Shown: positions 1 through 8,715, counted from the stretch's first letter. The stretch is 57,948 nucleotides of DNA from Mucilaginibacter flavus (GCF_030409315.1 NZ_JAUFPS010000091.1:1-57948); one strand, 5' to 3'. Made by a program: numbers and translations. Notes: generated from the letters alone by a model not told the origin.

Positions 1-78
1 ATGTGGAGAACTATAGAAGAATCGCATAAAAAATGATTCTTTTAAATAAAATTTGGATATGTCGTAGACCTATAATAC

Positions 79-144
79 GAGGTACGAAGCAATCTCTACA
101 TAGACAGATCGGCCCTGTATAGTCTGGAGATTGCTTCGTGCCTC
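79..144. repeat. Intergenic inverted repeat (18-bp arms)
   Basis: Arms at 79-96 and 127-144 pair with one mismatch (G-T in RNA) around a 30-nt loop. The right side runs on into GCAATGACGC, a phrase used again in the hairpin at 28552-28595, which points to a dispersed intergenic repeat of this genome. No gene is visible in 1-215. Confidence 0.75.
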
Positions 145-215
145 GCAATGACGCTTTCTCTTTTAGGCGTTTATAACGAATAGCTTCTCATTGATGCCCG
201 TAAACGCCAAGCCCC

Positions 216-1196
216 TTACTTCACCGGAGTTATCACAATATTCCTGTAATCAATAGGGCCATGATCACCCTGGATCAGGATTGGTCCTGGTTCGCCTTCT
301 TTGCTGTCGATAGCGCCACCGGTAATACCGGGGATTTCCTGCCTGCATATCACCATGGTGCCGTTGGCAACTATAGTAACCAAACGGCCAACCAACGTAA
401 TATCATAGGTTTGCCATTGGCCGGCATCTTTAGCCATCATTTTATTGGGGGGCAAAAAGCCGTAAATAGCGCTAAACTGGTTGTTGATAGGCTCTGGCGC
501 GCCGGTTTTAGTGTCAATTACCTGTACCTCATATCTACCGCGCAGGTAAATACCGCTATTGCTTCCTTTTTGATACCTGAATTCTATATGAAGTTTAAAA
601 TCGGTAAATTTTTTATCGGTGATCAAATTAGCGCCCGAGTGCAGGCTGCGCAGGATTCCGCCTTCTACCATCCACTGGTTTTTGCCATCGGTATGCCAGC
701 CTTTGGTGTCTTTACCGTTAAATAGGTTAACAGGTTTACCCCATACAGGCGCGGCGTTTTTTGTAAGTAAGGGCGCGCGCACACCTGTAAAATTGTAAGT
801 AACACCATCTGTGTAAACCATGGTGCCTTTAATCTCATCGTCGCTCACCACCTCTACTACAAAGTCCATATTCCTGGTGCCTTCTTCCCATTGCGGGGGG
901 ATAGAAAAAGTGTATTTACCACCCTCAGGCTTTACCTCGGATATTGGCCTGGCGCTGCCAAAAGCATAGGTAAACCTGCCTATCAGCGTATGCGTGCCAG
1001 ATTTTTGCACCTCCAGCCACGAGGGGAGACTTTTTCCTGCCTTATCAAGCGTAATATCCCATCTACCAATAACCGGGATATCTTTAGTGGTTTGGGCAAA
1101 GGCTTGTATTGCCGATATCAGCAGTAAACACAAAACAATTTGCATCCGCATAAAGCCGGATGCCTGCTTAAGGGTTAAAACAGGTGATTTTCTCAT
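216..1196 (-). CDS. Secreted DUF1080 (3-keto-disaccharide hydrolase-like) protein
   Basis: 326 aa. A hydrophobic stretch at about 18-34 ending in AFAQ looks like a signal peptide; Met16 or Met18 would give a more compact one, so the start is uncertain. Residues ~155-325 match the DUF1080 concanavalin-like fold: LFNGKDTKGW opens it and NSGIYLRGRYEVQV is the typical core. Residues ~40-145 form an extra N-terminal module that I cannot name. Known members of the family bind or cleave glycans, some acting as 3-keto-glycoside hydrolases; a role in envelope or extracellular sugar processing is inferred. It stands alone, with no sugar-oxidoreductase partner in the window. Confidence 0.8.
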   Translation of the reverse strand: MRKSPVLTLKQASGFMRMQIVLCLLLISAIQAFAQTTKDIPVIGRWDITLDKAGKSLPSWLEVQKSGTHTLIGRFTYAFGSARPISEVKPEGGKYTFSIPPQWEEGTRNMDFVVEVVSDDEIKGTMVYTDGVTYNFTGVRAPLLTKNAAPVWGKPVNLFNGKDTKGWHTDGKNQWMVEGGILRSLHSGANLITDKKFTDFKLHIEFRYQKGSNSGIYLRGRYEVQVIDTKTGAPEPINNQFSAIYGFLPPNKMMAKDAGQWQTYDITLVGRLVTIVANGTMVICRQEIPGITGGAIDSKEGEPGPILIQGDHGPIDYRNIVITPVK

Positions 1197-1260
1197 AATG
1201 AATAAATGTACAGTATTGAACTGAAGTTTAATAACAGGTTGTTATATCAAATGTAATCTA

Positions 1261-1497
1261 TCATTTATTGTTTTCATCATCTCCCCGGATGTCAGATTTA
1301 GCTTGCCCTTTTATATACAATTCGCGTTGCTCCTCAAGCAGCAGGAATTGTTCTTCGGTAGAGTCAAAACCTTCGTCTTCCCGTAGATCTTTTTCCAGGA
1401 TATCGCGTTCCAATAGCGTATATAAAGCGCTTATTATGTTATCGTCGGCATCGGCCAGGTAGGTAATTAATTTTTGCCGGATGGTTAACATTTTCAT
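1261..1497 (-). CDS. Small acidic hypothetical protein, antitoxin-like
   Basis: 78 aa, rich in Asp/Glu. It opens with RQKLITYLADADD and has a helical ALYTLLERD segment, then LEEQRELYIKGQAKS. This layout recalls small Bacteroidota proteins annotated as addiction-module antitoxins (a helical N-terminus, then a region that wraps a RelE/ParE-type toxin). No toxin-like gene lies on either side: upstream is a repeat-filled spacer and downstream the DUF1080 gene. The resemblance is by eye only, so function is unassigned. The start ATG has a second Met two codons later. Confidence 0.6.
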   Translation of the reverse strand: MKMLTIRQKLITYLADADDNIISALYTLLERDILEKDLREDEGFDSTEEQFLLLEEQRELYIKGQAKSDIRGDDENNK

Positions 1498-1590
1498 AGA
1501 TGAAAGCTTTTATACGAATTTACTTATTTGACACTAAAAATGAAGATGCCAGTTACGCTAATGAGCTTTTAAAAACACAAGATTTATTTT

Positions 1591-1744
1591 GGCTGAAGCC
1601 ATCTTATCTGTTGCTGCTATTCCGTCCCATTAATGGGACGGCAATGAGTTTTTAATTATTATTAAAGTTTGGTTGTTTCTTTCATTGCCGTTTTGGCTTC
1701 AGTCAACGGTTAAGCTAAATAATAAAAAATGGCTTTAGCCTAAA
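1591..1744. repeat. Dispersed palindromic element, copy 1
   Basis: It shares order and wording with the element at 16604-16746: an outer GGCTGAAGCC / GGCTTTAGCC pair, an inner perfect 20-bp palindrome at 1622-1641, then GGCAATGAGTTTTT and ATTGCCGTTTTGGCTT. It fills most of the 295-bp spacer 1498-1792, in which I see no gene. It resembles REP/MITE-type elements moved in trans; no transposase is inside. Confidence 0.7.
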
Positions 1745-1792
1745 TACTGCTGCTTTGAACTATGAAACTTTTTTTCTGTTATCCCAATCCTA

Positions 1793-3700
1793 TCAACTCA
1801 GCAAGCTCCCCGTAAACGATACTTTAATTTTCGATTGAAAATTTTCAATGATCTTAAAGATTTCCTTTAGCGTAACCCGTTCAATTTTTGATAGCTGGGA
1901 AATATCGATGTAGTTATCCGGCTCGGTATGGTCCTGGATAATTTGCTCAGTTTGTTTTTTTAACCGCAGGTTCATCAAAAAATAGTATGATTGGATCAGC
2001 TCATGATACTCCGATTCAGAGAAAATTCCTTTTGCCTTCAGGGCTTTTAAGCGTTCACCGGTATTTACTTCAAAAATGCGGTTTTTAAGGGCATAAACAC
2101 GTACCAGGTCAACAATGGGGCTCATGGTTCGCTTAATATCAAATACCTCGCGGCTATCCTTTTTAAAGGTACGGATGTTGTTGAAAAAGGTTAAAGGTGG
2201 CTCATATTGCAAGGCGTTTTTGGCCATATGGAAAAATAGTTTTTCTAAAGGATGCTGTAATCGCTCATCTAAAAACTCGCGCAATTCATCCATAATAGCG
2301 CTTTCGCCATAAATTGCCCGGCAGTCAAAAAAGGTAGAGAAGTTGATAACCGTTTCGGGGATCGATTCATCCATCCAATACTCATAATTACGTTTCCAGT
2401 GCGATAGGGAGTGCGTCCACTTGGGGTTTTGCGCCATAAATTCGCCGGTGCAATACACAAAGCCGATGTGGTTTAAATCGGTAGATACCCGGGTAGCCAG
2501 GTCAAGAAAATAAGCCCGCACCTCTTCGCGGTGTTCGTTAGCTTTATCCTCATAAATAATGGCATTATCCTGGTCGGTTTTAAAGGTTTGTTCTTTGCGG
2601 CCCTCGCTGCCTAATACCATAAAAACAAACTTAGCCGGGGGCGGACCAATCAGCTTAATTACGCTTTCAATTACCTTTTGGGCAATGGTATCGGCAATGG
2701 TAGTGATAATCTGGTTCACAATTTCGGCATTAACACCGCGGCCAAGCAGCTGGGTTACAAACTGCGGTACGCTTTGCCATTTGCGTTTCAACTCATCTGT
2801 TGATAAAGCCAGCTTAACCGATTGTATAAATACCAGCGGCGATTGCGCCTGCTCGCTCAATAATTTATTCCTGCTGATAAAGCCCACATAAGCGCCCTCT
2901 TTTTGAATAAGGATGTAGCGGGTTTTGGTTTGAAACATCATGAGCAAGGCCTCATAAACAAATGCATCGGCATTGATGCTTACTATCGGCGTATCCATTA
3001 CCGTACTTATAGCGGCGGCGGTATCCTGCTGGCTGGCAACCACTTTATCGCGCAGGGTGATATCGGTTACATAACCGACGACTTTTTGCTGGTTATCAAG
3101 TACAAATAAACAGCTTGTTTTTTGAGCGGCCATCAGCTGCGCCACCTTAAATACAGGTGTTTCGTTACTGCAACTAACCAACTGCCGGTACTCAATACTC
3201 TCCATGCGGCGCGAATACAATTGCTCTGAGGCGATGTAGCTTTCGGCAAAGGAGGCGGGTTGCTTAAAAAAGTGCACAAACTCCTCGTTTTGCATCCGCT
3301 TGCCAAACTCGGCGGTAAAATGCAGAAAAAAGTCTTCGTAAGTTTTGCATAACAACCTAAAATCCCTGCGGTGTAAAAAGTAAACCAGGGTTCCTTTTTT
3401 AGCAATCACCATTCGTAATGATCTGCGCCTGTTTAGCAATACCGATACGCCGCCATAGCAAAAGCCCGGCTGGTGATGCTCAATCAGGCGTTTATTACCC
3501 GTGCTGTCGTAAAAAAAAGACTCGTAGCTACCCTCAACAATAATATCAACCCCTTTCATCATGGTGATATCCTGCTGATAAATCACCACATCTTTATGAT
3601 AGGTGGTTTCCTGTAACTGGTCGGCTATGCCTTGCAGCACATCTGCAGGTAGGGCATTAAAGGGGGCAATGGTTTTCAGAAATTCCAGTCGATTGTTCAT
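1793..3700 (-). CDS. cNMP-binding/CBS/DUF294 putative nucleotidyltransferase
   Basis: 635 aa from the ATG at 3700, chosen because it overlaps the upstream exonuclease stop as ATGA; a start 19 codons earlier would lie inside that gene. Order of domains: a cyclic-nucleotide-binding-like beta roll (~10-120), a CBS pair (~170-290), a DUF294 nucleotidyltransferase-like domain with GSEGRKEQTFKTDQDN at the active site, and a helical C-terminal domain. In this family the G-S/G-GR-EQ and DQDN residues correspond to the GlnD-like nucleotidyltransferase motif. Target and ligand are unknown; a signal-gated nucleotidyltransferase is inferred. It is translationally coupled to a DEDDh exonuclease, a pairing seen in other bacteria. 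Confidence 0.85.
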   Translation of the reverse strand: MNNRLEFLKTIAPFNALPADVLQGIADQLQETTYHKDVVIYQQDITMMKGVDIIVEGSYESFFYDSTGNKRLIEHHQPGFCYGGVSVLLNRRRSLRMVIAKKGTLVYFLHRRDFRLLCKTYEDFFLHFTAEFGKRMQNEEFVHFFKQPASFAESYIASEQLYSRRMESIEYRQLVSCSNETPVFKVAQLMAAQKTSCLFVLDNQQKVVGYVTDITLRDKVVASQQDTAAAISTVMDTPIVSINADAFVYEALLMMFQTKTRYILIQKEGAYVGFISRNKLLSEQAQSPLVFIQSVKLALSTDELKRKWQSVPQFVTQLLGRGVNAEIVNQIITTIADTIAQKVIESVIKLIGPPPAKFVFMVLGSEGRKEQTFKTDQDNAIIYEDKANEHREEVRAYFLDLATRVSTDLNHIGFVYCTGEFMAQNPKWTHSLSHWKRNYEYWMDESIPETVINFSTFFDCRAIYGESAIMDELREFLDERLQHPLEKLFFHMAKNALQYEPPLTFFNNIRTFKKDSREVFDIKRTMSPIVDLVRVYALKNRIFEVNTGERLKALKAKGIFSESEYHELIQSYYFLMNLRLKKQTEQIIQDHTEPDNYIDISQLSKIERVTLKEIFKIIENFQSKIKVSFTGSLLS

Positions 3701-4398
3701 AAGCTGTAAATAATGATAGCCACTAATAATATGATCACTAAAGCTGGGATAAGGCATCCCTTTTGTTTTTTGGTAGGGTCGCGCTGTTGTTCAAAATCCT
3801 GGTTTTGCTGGCTGATGCTTTTGTCAGAAATTTCGCCCCGTTGGCGCAACTCAAAAAAACAAGCTGCCGTCGCTTCGGCATCGGCCAGGGAGTTGTGCTG
3901 ATTTTGCAGGTTGCTGCCAAACAGCATATAATAAAGCTCTTCTAACCGTAAATGGCGGGTAAGCGGCCTGTTTATCAATTGGGTAGTAGCTACCATGGTA
4001 CAAAAAACAGGTAGCTTGCTCAACGGGTTTTCCATTGCCGACCGGTGGAAGGCCACGCCAAGCAGGTGGTAATCCAGCCGGATAAAATGGCCTATCAGCA
4101 TAGGCTGGTATTGCTGTACATCAGCAACCAACAATTGCAGCACCTCGGTGCGGCGCTTGCCATTCAAGGCCAAAAACTCCGGCGTAAGGCCATGAATTTG
4201 CCGGGCTGCGTCAGTAATGGTAATGCCGTCTTCAGCAACATAATGATCCTGCTGCTTAACTAATTGGCGCTGTTTATCATAAATAAGCCAGGATACCTGT
4301 AATATATGAGGCCAGTTATCATCGGCACTGTAGGGCTGGTCCCATTTTGCGGGTAAGCCGGATGCTTCAGTGTCGATAAATAAAAGATAGTCGCTCAA
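3697..4398 (-). CDS. DEDDh 3'-5' exonuclease with C-terminal membrane helix
   Basis: 233 aa. The DnaQ-type active site is complete: D9 and E11 in DTEASG, D109 in GHFIRLD, H168 and D173 in HNSLAD. This predicts a two-metal 3'-5' exonuclease on DNA or RNA. Unlike replicative epsilon subunits it has a basic KKQKG stretch followed by one hydrophobic helix (~216-232) at the very C-terminus, so it is probably tail-anchored with the nuclease in the cytoplasm. The stop overlaps the start of the DUF294 gene by 4 nt, so the two are likely made and may act together. The substrate is unknown. Confidence 0.85.
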   Translation of the reverse strand: MSDYLLFIDTEASGLPAKWDQPYSADDNWPHILQVSWLIYDKQRQLVKQQDHYVAEDGITITDAARQIHGLTPEFLALNGKRRTEVLQLLVADVQQYQPMLIGHFIRLDYHLLGVAFHRSAMENPLSKLPVFCTMVATTQLINRPLTRHLRLEELYYMLFGSNLQNQHNSLADAEATAACFFELRQRGEISDKSISQQNQDFEQQRDPTKKQKGCLIPALVIILLVAIIIYSL

Positions 4399-4435
4399 TT
4401 GGTTTGCCTTGTTACTGGTGTTGGTTCAAAAGTAA

Positions 4436-4849
4436 TTAATTTTTTAAACCGGCATACGCGTTGTTAAAAAAGGCATCGGCTATGTGCTGATCTTCGGGAA
4501 AATTGTAAACACTGATGATTTTACCGTTTTTAAACTGCCATAACAGGCATGACATGCGCTTCATATTTTCGCCCTCTTCGCGGTTGCTCCAGTTTAAGTG
4601 GCAATCAATGAGAAACTCATCGTTATAGCCCATAACAATAGGGCTTGCCTGGAAATTGCAATGGTGCAGCTGACTAAAATATTCAAGAACCTCTGCAACG
4701 CCTTTTTTTGTGCCGCTTAATGGATGGTGTCCTGGAATATGCCATTCAATATCTGGTGATAAGATGTTACCGATAGCTTCAAAATCGTTTTTGCCATATG
4801 CCTGAAAAAAAGAGTGGATGATTGCAAGGTTTGGATGTTGGGAGTTCAT
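4436..4849 (-). CDS. SnoaL-like / NTF2-fold protein
   Basis: 137 aa. Motifs such as FFQAYGKNDFEAIGNILSPDIEWHIPGHHPLSGTKKG are typical of the SnoaL-like polyketide-cyclase/ketosteroid-isomerase family, a cone-shaped single domain without signal peptide. Such proteins range from isomerases to stress or ligand-binding proteins, so the reaction cannot be assigned. It is 37 nt upstream of the exonuclease gene on the same strand and could share its transcript. Confidence 0.75.
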   Translation of the reverse strand: MNSQHPNLAIIHSFFQAYGKNDFEAIGNILSPDIEWHIPGHHPLSGTKKGVAEVLEYFSQLHHCNFQASPIVMGYNDEFLIDCHLNWSNREEGENMKRMSCLLWQFKNGKIISVYNFPEDQHIADAFFNNAYAGLKN

Positions 4850-5061
4850 GAGTGTAGTTGTGTTGTAATTGTTAATAGGTTGTTACTGGTATAGTGAAGG
4901 TATAAAAAATCAATTTATATACCAAAAACCAATATGGTATTTTGTTCTAAGGTAATGCTTGTTTTTAAATTATAATCAGCCCAACAGATAAGTTTTTGTT
5001 AACTTCATTACAACTTCACGCTCTATTGCTTATCTTTGATATACCAGTTATAATAATAAAT

Positions 5062-5268
5062 ATGAGTTGTAGTACCCTAAATCATACTACTATGACTGTA
5101 ATAACTGATCGTTTGCTCAATGAAAAAAAGTGCCCTTGTGGTAAAACAAGCCGTAGCGACTTGGCCAGAATTCCACGCACCGCGTTTATGAAGTTGTTTT
5201 TATTCTGGCTCCCCCTAAAAAGATATCAATGTTACGCGTGTATGCGTAAAAAGTGGACTATGGAATGA
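5062..5268 (+). CDS. Small zinc-ribbon-like protein
   Basis: 68 aa from the ATG at 5062 (58 aa from the ATG at 5092; an ATG at 4996 would add a hydrophobic leader and is less likely). The C-terminal half has CPCG, then RSDLARIPRTAFMKLF, then KRYQCYACMRKKW. This is the C-x-C ... C-x-x-C plus Arg-rich layout of small Bacteroidota proteins that seem to hold one zinc ion. No function is known. It is isolated between a minus-strand SnoaL gene and a minus-strand PAS gene. Confidence 0.55.
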   Translation: MSCSTLNHTTMTVITDRLLNEKKCPCGKTSRSDLARIPRTAFMKLFLFWLPLKRYQCYACMRKKWTME

Positions 5269-5349
5269 GTTGAGTGGGCCTCTGAAGCTTATGGCTGCTT
5301 TTTAATGCCAGGTATATGTTAATACGCTAAAGATATTGCTTAGCGATAA

Positions 5350-6393
5350 TTAAGCGCGCTCGGCCCGGCTTACAATTTCGCGGATGATGCCATCAAGTTC
5401 CCATACCGAATCTGAAATTTGATTTATAAGTTCGCCCTGCTCGCAGTTATCCCCATCGCATGATCTGTATACCTCTATCAACCCCATTACCCTTGCCAGC
5501 GGGGCTCGTATTACATGCGATTGCATCCAGGCTATTTCGCTGAGCTGTTTGTTCTGCTGCTCTATGTTGGCCACACGAAGCTGGCGTTCTGAATTTAGTG
5601 TAGCCTCGGCTATTTTACGGTCGGTTATATCCAGGCAGGCACCTATCATGGCTGTGGGCATTCCGTTTTCGTCGGTCTGCACCCGTCCCCATGATTGCAG
5701 GTAACGGATTTCGCCGCCAGGCCTGATAATCCGTTCTTCAAAGGTAATATCCTTTTGCAACTGAAGCGCTTCACCAATTTTGGCGGTTATCCGGTCGCGG
5801 TCATCTGGGTGCAGCAGGTCGCGGTAGCCCTCAAAAGTGGCTTTAAATGATGTTTTATCAAGCCCGTAAATATGGTAAAGCGCATCAGACCAGGTTACTT
5901 TGTTTTGAGCCACATCCCACCTCCAGTTGCCAAAGCTTGCCATTTCCTGAACCTGGCTCATCAATTGAGCAGCCTGTTTTAGCTCCCTGGCATCCATGGC
6001 GGCTTGTTGCTTCATGGCTATGGCTTCTGTAACATCCGTAAGGCTAAGCAGCAGGCAATACAAATTACCGTTATCGCTTAGCAGGGGAGTTATATTAATA
6101 TCAAAAAAGCGTTTATAACCCCAGTCAGATTCACCCGGGAATGCATTTACCCTGGTAGCCGATTTTTGCTTTAATGCCAGGTTAAGCGCCGTGAAAATAT
6201 CGGAGCCGGCACCGCTGTTAGCTATGATGGCTGATATCCCTTTACCAGAAACTATAGTTTGCGACAGCCCGGTAACTGTGGTAAATGCGGGGTTACAATC
6301 GGCAACGGTAAACTCAGGAGCATCAGGCAACAGTACCAGGCAGGGCGATGGTAAAATATTAAATATCTGGTACGGGTTGGTTTGCTTGAGCAT
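5350..6393 (-). CDS. PAS-PAS-HisKA protein lacking an ATPase domain
   Basis: 347 aa, no membrane helix. PAS 1 spans ~10-120 (PSPCLVLLPDAPEFTVADCNPAF). PAS 2 is a PAS_3-type domain (~150-265, with FGNWRWDVAQNKVTWSD and LHPDDRD). A short coiled stretch leads to SHVIRAPLARVMGL, where H293 sits at the phospho-acceptor position. The protein ends about 55 residues later, and the stop is followed by spacer with no HATPase coding. Such truncated kinases recur in Sphingobacteriaceae. It might be phosphorylated in trans by another kinase or act as a dimerising sensor; this is inference. No response regulator is adjacent. Confidence 0.85.
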   Translation of the reverse strand: MLKQTNPYQIFNILPSPCLVLLPDAPEFTVADCNPAFTTVTGLSQTIVSGKGISAIIANSGAGSDIFTALNLALKQKSATRVNAFPGESDWGYKRFFDINITPLLSDNGNLYCLLLSLTDVTEAIAMKQQAAMDARELKQAAQLMSQVQEMASFGNWRWDVAQNKVTWSDALYHIYGLDKTSFKATFEGYRDLLHPDDRDRITAKIGEALQLQKDITFEERIIRPGGEIRYLQSWGRVQTDENGMPTAMIGACLDITDRKIAEATLNSERQLRVANIEQQNKQLSEIAWMQSHVIRAPLARVMGLIEVYRSCDGDNCEQGELINQISDSVWELDGIIREIVSRAERA

Positions 6394-6565
6394 CGTTCTA
6401 AGATATTAGGTTAACGATAGAACAAAACCTGCGCAGATTTGCTTCGCGTTCTGGTCTACATAACTAACATTATCATCTTTAGATTGTTTTTATGCTAAAG
6501 TTAACGAACTGTGGTACTTATTTGCAACAAGCGCAACCGATAGATTGGGTTTTATTAAAAATTGT

Positions 6566-7669
6566 TTACTCGGCACGCGCCGCCCAGGCCAGGCCATCGG
6601 GGCCACCGCCCACATCAATATGGTTGCTTACCTGTAATGTTTTAAGATCAACAACAGCAACGTAGTTATCGGCGGTGCAGCCTATAAAAGCACGTGATCC
6701 GTCGGGATCTATTAGTATACCCGCTGCGCCGTGGCCAATGTTTATCTTTTTCACCTCTTTATGCAATGACGCGTCATAAACCGTCAGGTCGCCATTTTGC
6801 AGGCTGGATATCAGCACATATTTATTATCGGGCGTAAATTGCAGGCGGTTGGCTCCTAACACTTTGGCGTCAATGGTTTCAATAACTTTTTTGGTACCCA
6901 GGTCAATAATGGCTATCGTGCCGTCGTTAGCGGCAGCTGTCCACAGTTGTTTGCCATCCGGCGATACATCAAAACCTTCTGAACCTTTGGATACCGGGAT
7001 AACGGTTTGCGACCAATCGCTGCGCGGTTGCGGCTTAAATCCCGGTGGCGGTCCACCTGCAGGCGGGCCACCCGGACCGGGGCCACCACCCCCGCCCGGA
7101 GGAGGCCCAAAGCCGCCCTGCTGCATAAGCGTATCAACCAAAATACTCACCGTGCCCGAGCTTACGTTGGTGGTGTAAATACGTTTGCCGTTGGGCGTTA
7201 CGTATAGCATATGGGTACGGTCCTGCCCGGTTCCCATCGCCCAGTCAAAAGCGCCGGTTGCGGGGTTATACCTTACCACCGTTTTTGAGCCTTCGGCAGT
7301 AAACCACACTTTACCGGCTGCAAATGTTATTCCATGGGGGCCACAGAATGGTTTGGTATCAATAGGTGGTAATACTTTTTTATTCACCAGGTCAATAACA
7401 TCTATCTCATGTAAACTGCCGCCGCCGTAAATGGTTACGTAAGCGGTTTTACCATCGGCCGCAGCAATCACCTCATGCGGATCTTGCCCTACAGGTACGC
7501 GTGCTATCACTTTAAAGGAAACAGGATCAACAATGGCCAGTGTTTTATCGTTTTTTGATAAGGCCAGGAGATAAGGTTTCTGCCCGGTTTGGGCCTGGCA
7601 ATTTGTTGTACAGCATAATGCCAACATTAAAGTTAAACCAATAGCAAACAGGTTAAAAGGCGCTTTCAT
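6566..7669 (-). CDS. Secreted YncE-like beta-propeller protein
   Basis: 367 aa from the ATG at 7669, which places a signal peptide directly at the N-terminus (MKAPFNLFAIGLTLMLALCC ... CQAQ); ATGs at 7714 and 7795 would add an unlikely polar leader. Repeats of about 42 residues such as VIARVPVGQDPHEVIAAADG and DGKQLWTAAANDGTIAIID are YncE/NHL-type propeller blades. Between two blades lies an odd low-complexity insert rich in Gly and Pro (about 7027-7117). Family members are periplasmic or outer-membrane-associated binding scaffolds; the ligand is unknown. Monocistronic. Confidence 0.8.
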   Translation of the reverse strand: MKAPFNLFAIGLTLMLALCCTTNCQAQTGQKPYLLALSKNDKTLAIVDPVSFKVIARVPVGQDPHEVIAAADGKTAYVTIYGGGSLHEIDVIDLVNKKVLPPIDTKPFCGPHGITFAAGKVWFTAEGSKTVVRYNPATGAFDWAMGTGQDRTHMLYVTPNGKRIYTTNVSSGTVSILVDTLMQQGGFGPPPGGGGGPGPGGPPAGGPPPGFKPQPRSDWSQTVIPVSKGSEGFDVSPDGKQLWTAAANDGTIAIIDLGTKKVIETIDAKVLGANRLQFTPDNKYVLISSLQNGDLTVYDASLHKEVKKINIGHGAAGILIDPDGSRAFIGCTADNYVAVVDLKTLQVSNHIDVGGGPDGLAWAARAE

Positions 7670-7901
7670 GAAACTTTTAGATGCATGAGTCTGTATTTGC
7701 GAGACGTTATTCATATGGTTTATCGGGTTTGGTAAAAAGCTAACAATTGAATTGGGCAATGGGTGTTGTGTTTTAACAAATATAAGCCGGGCCATTTTGT
7801 TTTAAACATTTAACCGATAGTGATAAGGGATTTATAGATGATGAGGTGTTTTTAGTCTATGAAGTAGGATTTATCAGTCTGTAAATAAAAGTTGAAATAA
7901 A

Positions 7902-7933
7902 TTTGCGTAACTCACAGGTTACATATATATTTG
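7902..7933 (+). promoter_or_regulatory. Promoter of the SRPBCC-ArsR operon
   Basis: TTTG at 7902-7905 and TATATTTG at 7926-7933, 20 nt apart, match the Bacteroidota sigma-A consensus (-33 TTTG, -7 TAnnTTTG). Transcription should begin near 7940, about 16 nt before the ATG at 7956. Confidence 0.75.
7907..7922. promoter_or_regulatory. Putative ArsR operator 1
   Basis: A 16-bp dyad of form GTAAC-N6-GTTAC (GTAACTCACAGGTTAC), lying between the -33 and -7 elements. With operator 2 it brackets the -7 box, as expected for repression by the ArsR-type regulator in the same operon. Confidence 0.6.
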
Positions 7934-7934
7934 A

Positions 7935-7950
7935 GTAACTTAAAAGTTAC
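7935..7950. promoter_or_regulatory. Putative ArsR operator 2
   Basis: GTAACTTAAAAGTTAC, the same dyad as operator 1 with 6-bp arms, 28 bp downstream centre to centre. It covers the expected transcription start and stops 5 nt before the first ATG. Confidence 0.6.
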
Positions 7951-7955
7951 CTATT

Positions 7956-8402
7956 ATGGCAAAGATCATTAAACACCAGTTATTTTTCCCTCATCCGCCC
8001 GCGGTGATTTGGGAATACCTTACCGATGCCGATTTAATGGCATTGTGGCTAATGAAAAACGATTTCATGCCTGTACTTGGGCACGAGTTTCAATTCAGGA
8101 TAAACCCCATGCCCCAGCTTGATTTTGACGGCGTTATTTATTGCAAAGTTTTAGAAATAGAGCCTTTTAAAACGCTGAGCTATTCCTGGCAATTTGGCCC
8201 CGGAAACGGCGAACTTATTGATTCGACAGTGAATTGGACGTTAAATGAAAAAGACAACGGCACCGAAATAGAGTTGGTGCATCGTGGTTTTGCAGGCGTT
8301 GGCGTGCCGATGTTTGACGCCCTGAATGGTGGCTGGTTGAGCAATATGAAAAAAATGCTTATCCGTATAAACGAAAAGATAGATGGAACAGCACAGGCTT
8401 GA
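7956..8402 (+). CDS. SRPBCC / AHSA1-like protein
   Basis: 148 aa cytoplasmic protein with the Bet v1/Aha1-like helix-grip fold: a starting HPPAVIWEYLTDADLMALWLM and a YSWQFGP ... HRGFAGVG end strand are typical. The family binds hydrophobic ligands; members next to ArsR regulators are widespread but mostly uncharacterised. It is the first gene of an operon and overlaps the ArsR start by 20 nt, so the two are translationally linked. It is only distantly similar to the two other SRPBCC genes downstream. Confidence 0.85.
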   Translation: MAKIIKHQLFFPHPPAVIWEYLTDADLMALWLMKNDFMPVLGHEFQFRINPMPQLDFDGVIYCKVLEIEPFKTLSYSWQFGPGNGELIDSTVNWTLNEKDNGTEIELVHRGFAGVGVPMFDALNGGWLSNMKKMLIRINEKIDGTAQA

Positions 8403-8715
8403 TGTTTTCCAGGTAATTGCCGACCCCAGCCGGAGGCAAATGCTGCACCTGTTATCAAAGGATAGCCTGACAATCAATTCACTGGCCGAAAACTTTGATA
8501 TGAGTCGCCCCGCGGTATCCAAACATGTTAAAGTGCTGCACAATGCCGGTTTTATATCCATACAGGACATTGGCCGCGAAAGGCATTGCATTCTTAAGCA
8601 GGATGGCTTTAAACAACTGCAGGAATGGCTAACGTATTATAATGCCTTCTGGGGTAGTAAACTTAAAAAGCTGGAAGCTTTATTAAATGAACGAAGTGGG
8701 AATAGTATCAAGTAG
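8383..8715 (+). CDS. ArsR-family winged-helix repressor
   Basis: 110 aa. VFQVIADPSRRQMLHLL opens the domain. INSLAENFDMSRPAVSKHVKVL is the helix-turn-helix and ISIQDIGRERHCIL the wing. It lacks the Cys pairs of metal-sensing ArsR proteins, so a non-metal signal is likely (inference), perhaps a ligand handled by the neighbouring SRPBCC proteins. It is probably autoregulatory through the two dyads at 7907-7950. The last codons (SIK-stop) are written by the reiterated word AGTATCAAGTAG that continues past the stop. Confidence 0.9.
   Translation: MEQHRLDVFQVIADPSRRQMLHLLSKDSLTINSLAENFDMSRPAVSKHVKVLHNAGFISIQDIGRERHCILKQDGFKQLQEWLTYYNAFWGSKLKKLEALLNERSGNSIK

Noticed and set aside
891..1224. Plus-strand open frames opposite the DUF1080 gene
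   Set aside because: They are antisense to a clear secreted protein and have no recognisable domain or start context.
6849..7178. Plus-strand Pro-rich open frame
   Set aside because: It is the complement of the Gly/Pro-rich stretch of the propeller gene; it has no independent features.
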